From Atopsyche davidsoni (taxonomy: Eukaryota; Arthropoda; Insecta; Trichoptera; Hydrobiosidae), in NCBI GenBank assembly GCA_022113835.1, contig JAILWY010000007.1, positions 2,051,001 through 2,115,000 on the forward strand: a DNA stretch of 64,000 nt. The letters are read 5' to 3'. This document shows, piece by piece, positions 35,746 through 46,559 of this stretch; the first letter of the stretch is position 1; every line of letters starts with the position of its first letter. Under the pieces are notes generated by a model, which was not told the origin of the DNA, did no database searches, and worked only from the letters and a program-made list of their open reading frames with translations. A program made the translations under genes and the position numbers.

Positions 35746-36559
35746 GATTCTTCAGAAGAGCCACGTTCCAAAGGCGAAAGCGTAGAAGCTAGGCAGGTTG
35801 TTATAACTTCGGTATATTATCACAGACTGAAAAGCTTCTACGCCATAACCAGTTTTGATTAATTCTTCAAGTAACACCATCGTTGTATTCTTCGGGGATA
35901 TTTGTCCATCAGATTACAGACATATGACAAAGCCATCTTTAAGAATTCGATGCACTTGGTCGTATATCATAAATCTAAAAGACATGGCAATCTGTGGAAA
36001 CAATATGTTTATTAATAACAAATATGATAAACAAACTGATTAGGTGTAGGCTACAACGTGTAAGGCTCAACTGGCTGTGGTATCCTTCAATATTATATAC
36101 AACAGTCAGGGAAGTCTCCACGTGATAACCCAGTGGGAAACTCTGAAAATTATATTAATATTACACCTTCATATTACACTCAATTGCATTTGAAAAGTTT
36201 GAGCGTTCAAAAATATATAATTATACATAATAATCTCAACTTTTTACTGCGAGTTTTATTTATCCATTGCCTGGCAAACAAGGGGTTTTTTTTTAACTCC
36301 AGGTGTCTCGAAGTTGCATTTATATAATGATATACGAGTATGTATTTATAAATTTATGTTTAATAGTATAAGTACATTTTTTAAGCACATAGTAGAGTAA
36401 ACAAGATACATCATTGGAACCTAGCCACGGTGTGATAGTCTTCAATACAATCTATCACACCTCGAATAGATTCTGAGTGATATATTTAAGTATCTGAATA
36501 AAATTACCATGTCATATCATTTTAAATATACATTTATAAAACAGTATAAACAAACATGA

Positions 36560-36640
36560 ATATTGTCACATCGTGGTCTAGTAATTAGAACTATAACATA
36601 CCCTCAACGAAAGTGCCTCCTTCGAATCAGAGTTAATCAA
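36560..36640 (+). repeat. tRNA-derived SINE head
   Basis: CGTGGTCTAGTAATTAGAAC matches the 35650 copy. CCTTCGAATCA stands where box B should be. Same SINE family, diverged. Confidence 0.55.
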
Positions 36641-36929
36641 TGCAATATTATATAAAAATATATTACTACTATAGACAACACAAGAAGCCGGCCGCGATAA
36701 AGCTATTAACTATACCTGTATCGTATTTTTTTTTCTAATTGCTATCAGTAAATCAATATGAACCCTATAAATGATCTGAATACATAAAATATGCCAGAAT
36801 TTTATTTTTGAGACATAGTGATATATTTAAGGGCATGCTGTGATTGTCTGTATACGATTGATATAAACAAGCGATGATTCGAAACCAATTTGTATTGTTT
36901 GATCGAATCGAATATAATTATCAATGACC

Positions 36930-37080
36930 CTCGCTGGAAGGCCCGTGACGTCATGGCGGGCTTGAAGCGGCTGCTTACAGGTAATAACCGAACACCTGGT
37001 ATTCCCATGATCGCCCTCACCTGCCCAGGAGGGGTCCGAGGCCCTCGGTACTCCGGTAATGGATTACAGAACCCATACTG
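36930..37080. promoter_or_regulatory. GC-rich island with CRE core
   Basis: CpG-rich block with TGACGTCA at 36946-36953 next to TGGCGGG. Candidate regulatory element. Its open frame (MAGLKRLLTGNNR and so on) matches nothing I know. Confidence 0.35.
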
Positions 37081-37089
37081 AACTCCGCT

Positions 37090-37545
37090 ATGCTAATTCA
37101 CGTGATTGGGAGAACTTAATCACCATTGTTATATTATAGGGGAGCTTTTAAAATTGTACTTGGGTAAGCTTGTTTAATTATCCCATCGATATCTTAAGAA
37201 CTCAAAACGTAAAGAAAAGTACTGGTGACATTAGCAATATGAATAAAATAATTCGCAGTGAGGAGAGAAGTCGAAAATAAAAATTAATCCCAGTAACTGA
37301 GGACGACGTGAATAGGTGCTATTATGAGGGTGGTGGAACAATAATGGAAAAGGGAAGGTCAAATACGATTTTAAAATTATTTTTATAACTGGAAACAGAA
37401 TAGAAAAAAGGAAAAGCTTATTTATTGTAACGATTAAACGTCAAATTGACCCAAGAACTATTGTATCCGATACTAAGTGAGTAAAAACACAGTTATTCAA
37501 ATACTTTAAATAAGAGAATATGTCCAAAGTCATTTAACCCGAAAC
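37090..37545. other. AT-rich stretch, nothing recognised
   Basis: No feature supported. Confidence 0.4.
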
Positions 37546-37554
37546 GTTCTAGAT

Positions 37555-38067
37555 CAGTGGCTCTCAAACTCTTTTGGCCAACGGACCCCCTTCGTAGTCA
37601 AAACTTCCCCAAGGACCCCCTTTCATAGTCAAAACTTGCTCATGGACCACCTTTCATAGTCTAAACTTGCCAACGGACCCCCTTTCATAGTGAAAACTTG
37701 CCCATGGACCCCCTTTCATAGTTTAAACTTACCTACGGCCTCTGGGTGAAAAACTACATAAATTAATATTATAGACTAGTTGGTGCAAGTATCGATTCTT
37801 TTGCGTTCCTGACTCACCGCGTTGCCTGTTATAACTTGTATTTAATGCACGTGTCTATATTTATATTTTACTTAGGACGTAAAATTCGCTAATAATGTAT
37901 TCATTTTTATATATTTTAACTTCCATATTAATAAAAATGTGTCATAATTTTTTTATTTTATATAAAACCTTGCGCGGACCCCCTGACGTTGTTCAGGGAC
38001 CCTCAAATCGATTTTAATTTTCTAAAGACCCCCTGAATGATCCCAGGGACCACTTTGAGAAGCACTA
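37555..38067. mobile_element. hAT-type MITE with internal tandem repeats
   Basis: Bounded by the perfect 8-bp duplication TTCTAGAT (37547-37554 and 38068-38075). Ends CAGTGGCTCTCAAACT and, inverted, TAGTGCTTCTCAAAGTGG are hAT-type termini. The left third holds four or five units of about 36 bp built on GGACCCCCTTTCATAGT. No transposase. A second copy is at 48125 on the minus strand. Confidence 0.9.
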
Positions 38068-38254
38068 TTCTAGATAGTTTTTTCCTGTACCATCATGCTG
38101 TGGCTAAAAATGTGTCAAACTATGATTTTCCTAGACCTTGATAGTACAGTGCATTCCGGTTAAAAGACCTCAAATGTATATTATAATCTGCATCCCTAGA
38201 TAGTGCAGGGTATACCCGGCATGTGTATACCTTCCACTATCTAAAGTAGTTATT

Positions 38255-38640
38255 ATACTCATCGCGCTGTCTGCTGGCGTGTCCCGTCCGCGAAAACAGA
38301 TCGTAATTCGCGAGCTGTTTACTTGCCGAAAGTTTGCGTCTGTGAAAGTTCTGTCAGGGCGAGTCGTCGCTCCGGAAATGACGCGAAGGCTTCGCGGATT
38401 GTCTAGCAACCTTCCGACCCGGTCACGAATCCGAGGAGTCGGACTGCATTTGGCTGTGAAGTTTGAAAAGCTGAAATTTGAGCGCACTCGTTTGTTTTCC
38501 GTGTTCAATTGTTTTTGCTTCCGGTTGACAGGGGTTGGATATTCAATTACGGGAAATTTCAGCGGACCGAGGAAAATAACAATATTACGGATATCACACG
38601 AATTTGTATATTTTTATGGACGTTTCTGAGGCTCTGACAA
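38255..38640. other. GC-elevated island
   Basis: Nearly 400 bp of balanced composition in AT-rich DNA with many CGs and two opposing open frames of about 115 codons. Neither frame shows a recognisable domain. Candidate conserved non-coding element or unrecognised exon. Confidence 0.35.
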
Positions 38641-38644
38641 CCGT

Positions 38645-39450
38645 TGGAGGCAATAACATCGTACCAAAGAAAATGTACAGACCTATACCTCATAATTTTT
38701 TGTTACTATTCTATTAAAGTAATATATTTTTTAAAGAACTAATGATTCTGTTACACAATATTTCAAATAGGTAATGGATCAAAACGTATAACGAGTCATA
38801 ATTCTCCATGCCTATTCAATCCTACCACTTTGTAACAAAGTGAAAATCTTAATCATTATATACAGACGCAAAATAACAATATGCATTATTTAAAAAAAAT
38901 GTTCATTATATTAGTTTAATTAAAATGAAATATATTTATATAATTTTATAAGGTTTTGTCGGCTGCGAAATCATTCATCGTTATAAATATTTCAAAAGAT
39001 CGTTGTTTTTATATTTTTTAACGACACTCAAACAATTTTGAACGAAAATAAAACAACATCAATGAGCTTAATATTCATAAATAAATTGAATGATAAAATA
39101 AAAAATATACTAAATTTTAATGACAGACAAATTATTACTTTCAAGTGATATATTTGAAATTAAGGATATTTTAAAAACTCAGTTCTGTTTCCTTGAAATT
39201 ATTTCATAAACCGTAATAAAAGCGTTTTCAATGTTAAATAATTTAAATAACACAGTAATATCAGATGAAGTATATCTAATCAATTCTCGTTTGAATGTTG
39301 GCCTTTAGTCAATTTTTCATGTAATACTTGGTAAAATGACTAGAAATAGTTATATTTTCACCTGTATACAATATTAAAATCAATTACTGAATATTAATTA
39401 CCAAGGCCACTACTTGAGAGAAAACTGTTTTAAGACATCTATTTTATTAA
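38645..39450. other. AT-rich stretch, nothing recognised
   Basis: No feature supported. Confidence 0.4.
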
Positions 39451-39454
39451 CAAC

Positions 39455-39755
39455 TAGCAATGTAGCCCGTCATAAAATGACGTATTTGATGAATATTGAA
39501 ATTTGCTAAAGCATATTTTAAAGTTTATGAATGAAAATATTATCCTATCGTCTTGAAATTCGGCACATAGCTGCGGAAAAATTTACTTAACTTATGTGCA
39601 AAAAATCAGCGTTGTATCTTTTAAGATATTCTATACAGAACGGAAAAATGAAACATACATACATACATACATACATACATACATACATACATACATACAT
39701 ACATACATACATACAAACATACAAACACACAATGGCTATTATTATAGTAGATACT
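39455..39755 (+). mobile_element. Unclassified repeat carrying an (ACAT)n array
   Basis: Begins CTAGCAATGTAGCCCGTCAT (shared with 1275) and ends near ATGGCTATTATTATAGTAGA. Just before the end lies a microsatellite of about 17 ACAT units at 39652-39718. A microsatellite near the 3' end is typical of several arthropod non-autonomous families, but I cannot name this one. Confidence 0.5.
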
Positions 39756-39894
39756 TAGGTCAATAAAGGCGACCACTTAATTGATGTTGTATTCAAAAAC
39801 TGGTTCAAATTAATTGTAAAGGGCCAAATTAAATTTAAAAAATACCTTATTATATTGAAATCGATTACTTTTTTTAAAAGTTATTTATTATTCA

Positions 39895-39926
39895 CACACC
39901 GACATAAAATATAGCGCACCCTGTAT
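39895..39926. repeat. Short shared TIR-like segment
   Basis: Second copy of the 30-bp string at 27193-27224 (ACCGACATAAAATATAGCGC followed by ACCCTGTAT). Origin unclear. Confidence 0.45.
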
Positions 39927-40144
39927 TGTGAATATTTTGCCTACAGGCGTCGAGATTCTGCTGTAAATGATATATACGCAAATAGCTTATTATGATGAAT
40001 GCCATGAAAGCTAAAATATTAATTTTTATATGAAGTTTTTGTACATCTGCATGTTATTACAAATATATTTGACTTCATCCCTCTTGTATAAAACCAGCCG
40101 ATACAGCCTATTTCCTTGCATGCAACACAAGTTAAACATCAGAT

Positions 40145-40400
40145 AGCACAAAGCGGCGAGTCCCGAGCCGCGGGGACTTCCGAACTCTCCGACTCGCCTA
40201 ACTTTGATTGATATCCGTCTATTTCCGCCGGCTCCGACAATGGCCGCTTCAAAAGGGCCTTCCGATCTCCGTGCAACAATGCCCAACACGCTCATGCGAC
40301 AATCGTTTACAAATGTGAAACGAATACAACACGAGCGGATACTCTGCGGTGCCCCCAGCCCTTCTTAAAGTGTGAGGCGCGGACCCGCGCATTCAAACTG
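40145..40400. other. GC-rich island with Sox-like sites
   Basis: CpG-rich block containing GACAATGGCCGC and CAACAATGCCC, which fit Sox-type HMG sites (ACAAT), and TTTGATTGATATCC. Motifs are short and function is inferred. Confidence 0.35.
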
Positions 40401-40444
40401 ACAAATATTTATAATTACTGCTACTTGTGCGTGGCTGCCATTCT

Positions 40445-40705
40445 GTACCCTGGATCGGTAATAGAGTAGTGGACTTGGAGTGATGTGCTCTGGAAGTACC
40501 TGGGGAGCTATCAGATCTAAACGCCAGAGCTTTGTAAGGATTGAAGCAATACGCAGACTTTTCTTTTCAATATAAAACTGCAGTGTAGAAGAACCCGGGG
40601 ACTCACTACACTATTTTCCCCTTAGAAAACCCATGAACACTAGCTCAGCACGAGTATATGCACAGTGAAATGGTCGCCAACGTCCTCTGGAGGAGAAGAA
40701 CTTGT
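40445..40705 (+). repeat. LINE-tail-sharing repeat, near-full copy
   Basis: Best plus-strand copy. Blocks in order are TTCTGTACCCTGGATCGG, GTAGTGGACTTGGAGTGATG, AACGCCAGAGCTTTGTAAGG, AATATAAAACTGCAGTGTAG, CCATGAACACTAGCTCAGC, then GAAATGGTCGCCAACGTCCT. The last block is also the end of the LINE coding region (NEMVANLL-stop), so this looks like a non-autonomous partner of that LINE. Confidence 0.75.
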
Positions 40706-40709
40706 TAAA

Positions 40710-41285
40710 AAAAAAGATAATTACGTGATAAATTTTTTAAATAAAAATACTCTATAGGTCACTTGTTATTCATAAGATCAATCGTCAAATATATAATTTA
40801 TAACATAAAGCACTTTTTTTTAAGTCTGAAATATATATTTTTTTAATCTAACTGTGATAGTTGTAATGCAACTAGTTATATTGAAAGATTATACGCACAC
40901 ATGGTACAGATATAAAGTAATTTATTTAGAAATAATACATAAAATAACGTATAAACTTGTAAATGTATAAATCAATTTTATATTTTAAAAAAAGTGGCTA
41001 CGATTTTAAAAGGTAAAGTATATAGCTTGGTTTAGGTATATTTTTGATACATTTCTTTGTGCTTAATCAAAATGAGATCACTAAGCTTACGAGTGTATAT
41101 TTTTTAGGTCTAATCGAAATAATTTCATTATAAACGGTATTCAACAAGTCAGTTAAACGGTAGTCAAAATTATTTATAAGTTTCGTTAAGGCGTCAAATA
41201 AACTTGGGAGCCACTGAACTTCAAATCGGAGATACAAGATTCTCCATTATACGCCAGGGACTACAATAATAGCAAAAGCATCAAA
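40710..41285. other. AT-rich stretch, nothing recognised
   Basis: No feature supported. Confidence 0.4.
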
Positions 41286-41299
41286 ATTGTTCAAAACGT

Positions 41300-41470
41300 A
41301 CAAGCTCGCTCCTTTGTCGCCACAAGCGGCAAATCGATTCGAGATTGCTCGGGACTCGATTATGTCTGGTTTTGCTCAGGCTGGTCAGGTGGTGTTGCCA
41401 GTTGTAAAAATAGCTCGAGTCTACTGTCAACCGACACTCACACCAGACCCGCTGTTTCCTCAGGTGTGCA
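41300..41470. other. GC-elevated island
   Basis: Moderately GC-rich, with a 78-codon open frame lacking any recognised motif. Candidate non-coding element. Confidence 0.3.
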
Positions 41471-41751
41471 CACCGATATATTTATGTTTTTTTTCCATTT
41501 GGAAATTTATTTTCCTTTGTTAAATCATTACATACCCAAAAAAAAATACTACAATGCATTTTTTACTATATTTTCATTAAAAAAAGTTACACTTTCCAAG
41601 CAGTCAATATAATCAGTTAACTTGGTTATTATGCTGCATGGGATTTTGTCCCTCCCTGAAGATGGTCTATATAAAAAAAATATCAATATAATCAGTAATA
41701 CAATGAGACACGCCTTGTAGAAAAAATTACTCAATGATTTATTTATTTACG

Positions 41752-41780
41752 TAAAAAAAAAAAAAAAAAAAAAAAAAAAA
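41752..41780. repeat. Homopolymer A run
   Basis: About 28 consecutive A. It lies between two similar strings, ATAATCAGTAATACAATGAG (41692) and ATAACGAGTAATACAATATG (41830), so it may mark an old retroposed insertion. Confidence 0.6.
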
Positions 41781-41984
41781 CGTATCGATAAACCAAACCA
41801 TGTACTATTTGCCATTTATTACCCAATCAATATAACGAGTAATACAATATGACACGCCTTTCAGTAAACATCAACTGATGATTTATCCCCTCGCTTATTT
41901 TTATGCACAGTATTTCAGGAATCCCAATGTAACAAAACTTGAGATATTTACGTAACGATGTCCAATATAACAAAGAAAAAGTCG

Positions 41985-42250
41985 AAACGGGGGGGAAGCT
42001 TGGCACAGGGCGGGCTTCTCTTCTGGCGAGAGGATATTTTTTTCAATTCGCTGGGAGCTTTGGTCATCAGGTATACAAGCTTAATTTTACTCCGCAGAGC
42101 CGCTGGCCCGATACACGAAATATTGCGAAAACGCTCGTAACAAACCAAGAATGCGCGCCGGCTATTCCCGGCACGCTTGAGACCTTCGGACGGAAATACA
42201 GTCCAGATTAACTCAATGGCGTCTGAGGAGCTCTGCGGCTGCGAGAAAAT
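41985..42250. other. GC-elevated island
   Basis: CpG-containing segment with no recognised coding frame. It lies upstream of the repeat at 42355. Confidence 0.3.
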
Positions 42251-42354
42251 AATAAAAAATATCGTTCAATTCTGCACTAAAACAAAACGATTCGACTTTG
42301 CCGTATCCGAATGCACAGTGGTACCGACGTACATACAAGCCTCTCCGTTATTCG

Positions 42355-42700
42355 CATTCTGTACCCTGAGCATGTAATGGAGTAATAGACTTGGAATTAC
42401 TCTGAAGGGATGTAGAGATCTAAACACAAGAGGATTATATAATTCAGACATTCATAAACATAAAAATGCGTTGTAGAAGGACCCACTGCACTATTTTCAC
42501 CTTGGAAAACCATGAACACTGGCTTAGCATGAGTATATGCTCGATGAAATGGTCGCCAACCTCCTCTGAGGGGAGACACTTGGTAAAGAACCATACAAAA
42601 GATAAGGTAACATGTTTGAAATGTGGCTGTATAGGAGAATCCTTAAAATACCATGGAGTCTTGCACATGAGAACTCTAGTTGTGATATTCGCATTTGATA
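42355..42700 (+). repeat. LINE-tail-sharing repeat joined to LINE RT fragment
   Basis: Family blocks run from ATTCTGTACCCTGAGCATGT to GAAATGGTCGCCAACCTCCT. After GACACTTGGTAAAG the sequence reads GAAATGTGGCTGTATAGGAG then AATCCTTAAAATACCATGG, which encodes the EMWLYRRILKIPW block of the LINE seen on the minus strand at 6945. The short repeat and a LINE piece are thus directly adjacent. Confidence 0.7.
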
Positions 42701-42704
42701 TGAT

Positions 42705-43155
42705 TATAGCCTTAATATCTAATTCCAGTCGTTTCAGAGCACAAATCGCTTGATGCCACGATGGACTCGACTCCTATCAGTTTTTTGTGTTATTTGTAGT
42801 AATTTAATATATGAAAAGCGTTAAGAAACGCATATCGTTTTGGATGCTCGCGTCTCCATGGAATGACGTCATTGAATCTCTTCGTGCGCAAGCAAAAATC
42901 TTGGCTCTGGAGGCGATATCAAAATTAAACAACGCATAATAATCAAATTTATTTAACGACGCCAAATAAAAACAGAGTATTCACAAGAGCAACGACTATG
43001 CTTTTTTTAACTCTGTATATTGTACGAATATTTATAATTGAAATAATAAATATTTCCACCTCCAGTAAACAGCTGCGCGGATATAATAAAATAAAATATT
43101 CCAGAGTTTGAGGTGATCATTTTTATAGGATGTCTCTTGGGCATTATAAACCCGT
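42705..43155. other. Gene-free stretch with a CRE palindrome
   Basis: Contains the 12-bp palindrome AATGACGTCATT at 42862-42873. Otherwise nothing recognised. Confidence 0.35.
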
Positions 43156-43160
43156 TTTTT

Positions 43161-43195
43161 AGGATTCGACTCGAGTACTGAAGTCATCATCAAGG
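43161..43195 (-). ncRNA. Hammerhead-like motif, degenerate
   Basis: Minus strand: CUUGAUGA box, stem II GACU/AGUC around CUUCAGUACUCG-type sequence, then GAAUCCU instead of GAAAC..GUC. The Penelope-like hammerhead layout is visible, but the second core box is changed. Confidence 0.35.
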
Positions 43196-43199
43196 AAGG

Positions 43200-44215
43200 A
43201 AATGAATTTTCTTTGACCTGATTCGAAACACTTACATGACACGGCTTAATACACAAGAAATATAACATTATACACGGGGTACCGAGATCGAATCCTATAT
43301 ATTAAAATTTTAAAATTTCAGGTTCAATTTTGTGTGCACAAAAAAATCGCAAGTGCAAAAAATCCATATCATATGTAAAACAGAGGTTTATTTATAAAAT
43401 TAGCCAGATAATAATCGTTAAATATTATTATTTTTTTAATATTATTAATTTAAAAAAACAGCTTGCCTTCATTGCATGCCTGTAAACTATGCATGGTAGT
43501 CAGTAAACGGCACTACGTCAATAGCAATCAACACCCAGGTGTATTAAATACTGGTTAGTATAGCTGTTTAGTGACTGTCTGTAATACCTAGAAAAATATA
43601 TAGTTTTAAAAACTATATATGGATTTAAAAAAAAAAACCAAAGTGCTACAAAATGGCGGAGCCATCTTCAGGGCAGAGCTTAAATCTTTCCTGTAAACAG
43701 TTCCGGTGTTCTGTGCCAAGACGTAGTACAAAGTAATTTTTAGATTAAGGAGACACAACTGGTTCGTACGATTGAGTTAATCAATCAAAATAATTATAGC
43801 TATTAATTGTTTTATATAGAAATTAAATCGATCCGTTTTCCTAACAACGTGGGTGCAGATAGAAGAGGTATTCTAGGAAAGTAGGTTAAGAATGCTTATT
43901 CGATATTATAATAAAAACATATATTAAATAAATCACAGCTTTGTAATTAATGGCATTGGTAAATATTTTAGAAGATATATAGAAGCAAAATAAAATTGAT
44001 TTCGAAATCAACGTATATTAATAAGCAGATATTTTTTGTATTGTACATGTAAAAATAAATAAAAATAATCAAATAAATTTATTATAATTTAAGTACAGTT
44101 TCCCATTGCTCTTATAAAATTATTTTTGCATTACATAGTCAATGCAAATGACACATCGTCTAATACAAGAATGTTTATTGAGTTTACAGTGCATTTAATA
44201 ACTGAAACAATATAA
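43200..44215. other. AT-rich stretch
   Basis: No gene or named repeat. A 24-bp near-perfect palindrome (ATATATAGTTTTAAAAACTA and onward) lies at 43597-43620. Confidence 0.4.
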
Positions 44216-44275
44216 GACATTTAATTCTGAAAAAAGCTGCAGCTGCTGGATGAAGATCTCTTCTACGGTGACTGC

Positions 44276-44357
44276 AAGTGCAGCGTTTCGCGCTAAGAAC
44301 TTGTGATAGTTCTTATAATCGACAATCACAAGAGCTTTAGCGCGAAACGCCAGCACT
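44276..44357 (+). ncRNA. pre-miRNA-like hairpin 1
   Basis: A 34-base 5' arm (44276-44309, starting AAGTGCAGCGTTTCGCGCTA) pairs with a 34-base 3' arm (44324-44357, ending GCGCGAAACGCCAGCACTT), leaving a loop of about 14 bases. The stem contains a 14-bp perfect block (GCGTTTCGCGCTAA) and small bulges. Size and shape fit a microRNA precursor. Two related hairpins follow within 750 bp. Alternatives are a foldback repeat or a siRNA-producing hairpin. Confidence 0.5.
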
Positions 44358-44620
44358 TTTATCCATTATACTCCAGTGTTTTTAAGTTTAAGTACACACA
44401 AACAAATAAACAAATAACACAGTAACAAATAAAACCAAGCGTTTAACGACACTGTGAAGTTTTTATACTGAGAAAGTTGAGAGCTCATTCGTCCAACAGC
44501 AGTATCGTTTAACGTTTGGTTTTATTTATAATCAATCAATAAGCATAATTTATAATACAATGTTTTGGCTTGATCTTGCTGCTTCGTTGGTTTTGAAGGA
44601 CATTCTGATGCTGTGATGGC

Positions 44621-44715
44621 AGCAAGTGTAGTGTTTCTTATTAAATTCCTGAGATAGCACATATAAAATAAGCAATCAAGAGACTTTGATAAGAGATACT
44701 GTACTGTCTCCTTTT
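44621..44715 (+). ncRNA. pre-miRNA-like hairpin 2 (weaker)
   Basis: Same layout as hairpin 1: GCAAGTGTAGTGTTTCTTAT in the 5' arm pairs imperfectly with GATAAGAGATACTGTACTGT in the 3' arm. A pyrimidine-rich CTTTTCTTCTTCACC follows, as it does after hairpin 3. Pairing is clearly less complete. Confidence 0.35.
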
Positions 44716-44940
44716 CTTCTTCACCTCCACCTGCTCTTGATCAACCGGTAAAACTAGCATATATGCGCTTAAAAAATTAACACGTTTAATATAAGAGAGA
44801 TATCGTTTGATTAAAATTTATAAAAACTGTGGCAAGATATACAGAAGCTCCATGAAGACATAGTTTTATACAATAAACCAAGGATTAAATGATCGATGTT
44901 CACAATTTATTTGACATACGTACATGTTACTCTTCCAGAC

Positions 44941-45029
44941 ACTTAAATGCAGCATTTTGTGCAAATGTGGTGTAATTGCATTCAAAAATCAACAATCACA
45001 AAAACACAAGCACAAAATGCTGGCACTTT
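44941..45029 (+). ncRNA. pre-miRNA-like hairpin 3
   Basis: TGCAGCATTTTGTGC (44948-44962) pairs with GCACAAAATGCTGGCA (45010-45025) with one bulge, and the inner part pairs partly. The 3' arm and loop share ACAATCACAA with hairpin 1, and both 3' arms end in GCACTTTT after a CCAG or CTGG. The two are related by duplication with compensating arm changes. Confidence 0.42.
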
Positions 45030-45103
45030 TCTCTTCTTTATCCTTGATCTTCATCTTCAACATCCTCTTCAAAAAGTGTAAACATCGCTAAATATTTCTT
45101 CTG

Positions 45104-45143
45104 TTTGATAATGCCAACGTGAAAGGTTGGCGAAACCGGTCAC
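45104..45143 (+). ncRNA. Hammerhead-like motif, degenerate box 1
   Basis: UUUGAUAA replaces CUGAUGA. Stem II is a perfect GCCAAC/GUUGGC around a GUGAAAG loop, followed by CGAAAC, CG and GUC. Same stem II as the motif at 60802. Confidence 0.45.
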
Positions 45144-45552
45144 TAATGAAAACGAAAATGCGGATAATCACTCAAGAAGTATTTTATCCAAAAAATATTA
45201 AAATGAAATTCCACCAAGTACTCTCTGTCAAAAAATATTTCTTCAGTAGTTCCTGCAAGTATTTTAATACAAATCAAAATAGTTTTTGGAGATATTCCAG
45301 ATAATTGCTGCGCTTCAAAAGGCAGTCGTTCGGCGATCGATCTTCCATTGATCGTGACCACTCGACAGGGTCCACAGATCTATAGATTCATTTTTTAAAC
45401 AACAAATAATAATATCCCAATGACTAGAAGATAAAATGCGCTTGAAACTTTTAAACAGACAGTATGCATACGCCCTTGGAAAGAGAAAGTTTTGCAGCAT
45501 GCTCAGGCGGCATTTTCGGGCAGAACTGAGGTAAAAAATATATTATTACTAA

Positions 45553-45645
45553 TATGATTAGGCACATTAGTTCATATATAGATGACTTAAAGAAACTCTC
45601 AGAAAAATATCCCACACAAATCACGATGATATTTTTCTGAAGTTC
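45553..45645. mobile_element. TIR element inverted arms in tandem unit 1
   Basis: ATGATTAGGCACATTAGTTC, then CTCAGAAAAATATCCCACAC and CGATGATATTTTTCTGA. One arm plus a shortened inverted arm. Confidence 0.7.
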
Positions 45646-45971
45646 AGTAGTTCCTGCAAGTATTTTCGTACGAATCAAAATAATTTTTGGAGATATTACA
45701 GATACTTGTGTGAGGTGTTGTTTTTTTTTTTATTGCTGCGCTTCTAAAGGCAGTCGTTCGGCGATCGATCTTCTATTGATCGCGACCACTCGACAGGGTC
45801 CACAGATCTATAGATTCATTTTTTAAACAAATAAAAATATCCCAATGACTAGAAGATAAAATGCACTTGAAGCTTTTAAACAGACAGTATGCATACGCCC
45901 TTGGAAAGAGAAAGTTTTGCAGCATGCTCAGGTGGCATTTTCGGGCAGAACTGAGGTAAAAATATATTATT

Positions 45972-46068
45972 ACTAATATGATTAGGCACATTAGTTCATA
46001 TATAGATGACTTAAAGAAACTCTCAGAAAAATATCCCACACAAATCACGATGATATTTTTCTGAAGTT
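45972..46068. mobile_element. TIR element inverted arms in tandem unit 2
   Basis: Identical in structure to the copy at 45553, carried along by the tandem duplication. Confidence 0.7.
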
Positions 46069-46241
46069 CAGTAGTTCCTGCAAGTATTTTCATACGAATC
46101 GAAATAATTTTTGGAGACATTACAGATACTTGTGTAAGGTGTTGTTTTTTTTTTTTTATTGCTGCGCTTCTAAAGGCAGTCGTTTGGCGATCGATCTTCT
46201 ATTGATCGCGACCACTCGACAGGGTCCACAGATCTATAGAT

Positions 46242-46522
46242 CGCGGAGGATGTTTCCACCCACGAGCGCCGTAAACAAGCCGAGCGGGGTTGCTTTGTGC
46301 CCCGCGCATTGACTTTCCGCGGCCCGCCACAATGGCCGCCGGCCCGACAAAGACGCGTCCTTGCATAATGTCACTTCCGGTGCGAATGTCACTGCGGACT
46401 GCGGAACGGGGACGCCATTGTGCCCGTCGATTGTTGCGCGCGACAATGCGTTTACTACGAAAATTATTTTTAAAAAATTCAATTTTTTTTTTAAGCACCT
46501 ACGATAAACTGGTTTTATTATT
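46242..46522. other. GC-rich island interrupting tandem unit 3
   Basis: Units 1 and 2 read GATCTATAGAT directly into TCATTTTTTAAACAAC. In unit 3 these are separated by about 280 bp, mostly GC-rich with Sox-like GACAATG and ACAATGGCC and the promoter-like CACTTCCGGTGCG. No TIR, tail or target duplication is obvious. It is either an insertion into unit 3 or a segment lost before units 1 and 2 were copied. Confidence 0.6.
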
Positions 46523-46559
46523 ATTCATTTTTTAAACAACAAATAAAAATACCTTAAGG

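Noticed and set aside
36429..36463. 10-bp stem hairpin GGTGTGATAG..CTATCACACC
   Set aside because: Stem is short and isolated, with no T tract or related copies. Likely chance.
38170..38629. Two opposing frames of 112 and 116 codons
   Set aside because: They overlap almost completely on opposite strands and neither resembles a known protein. Kept only as a GC-elevated island.
41692..41860. Target-site duplication around the A28 run
   Set aside because: The matching strings are about 30 bp and imperfect, longer than a normal retroposon duplication. Recorded only as a note with the homopolymer.
45315..46120. Repeated minus-strand frames of 61-115 codons
   Set aside because: The similarity between them is due to the tandem repeat units, not to a protein family. 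They span the hairpin of the TIR element.
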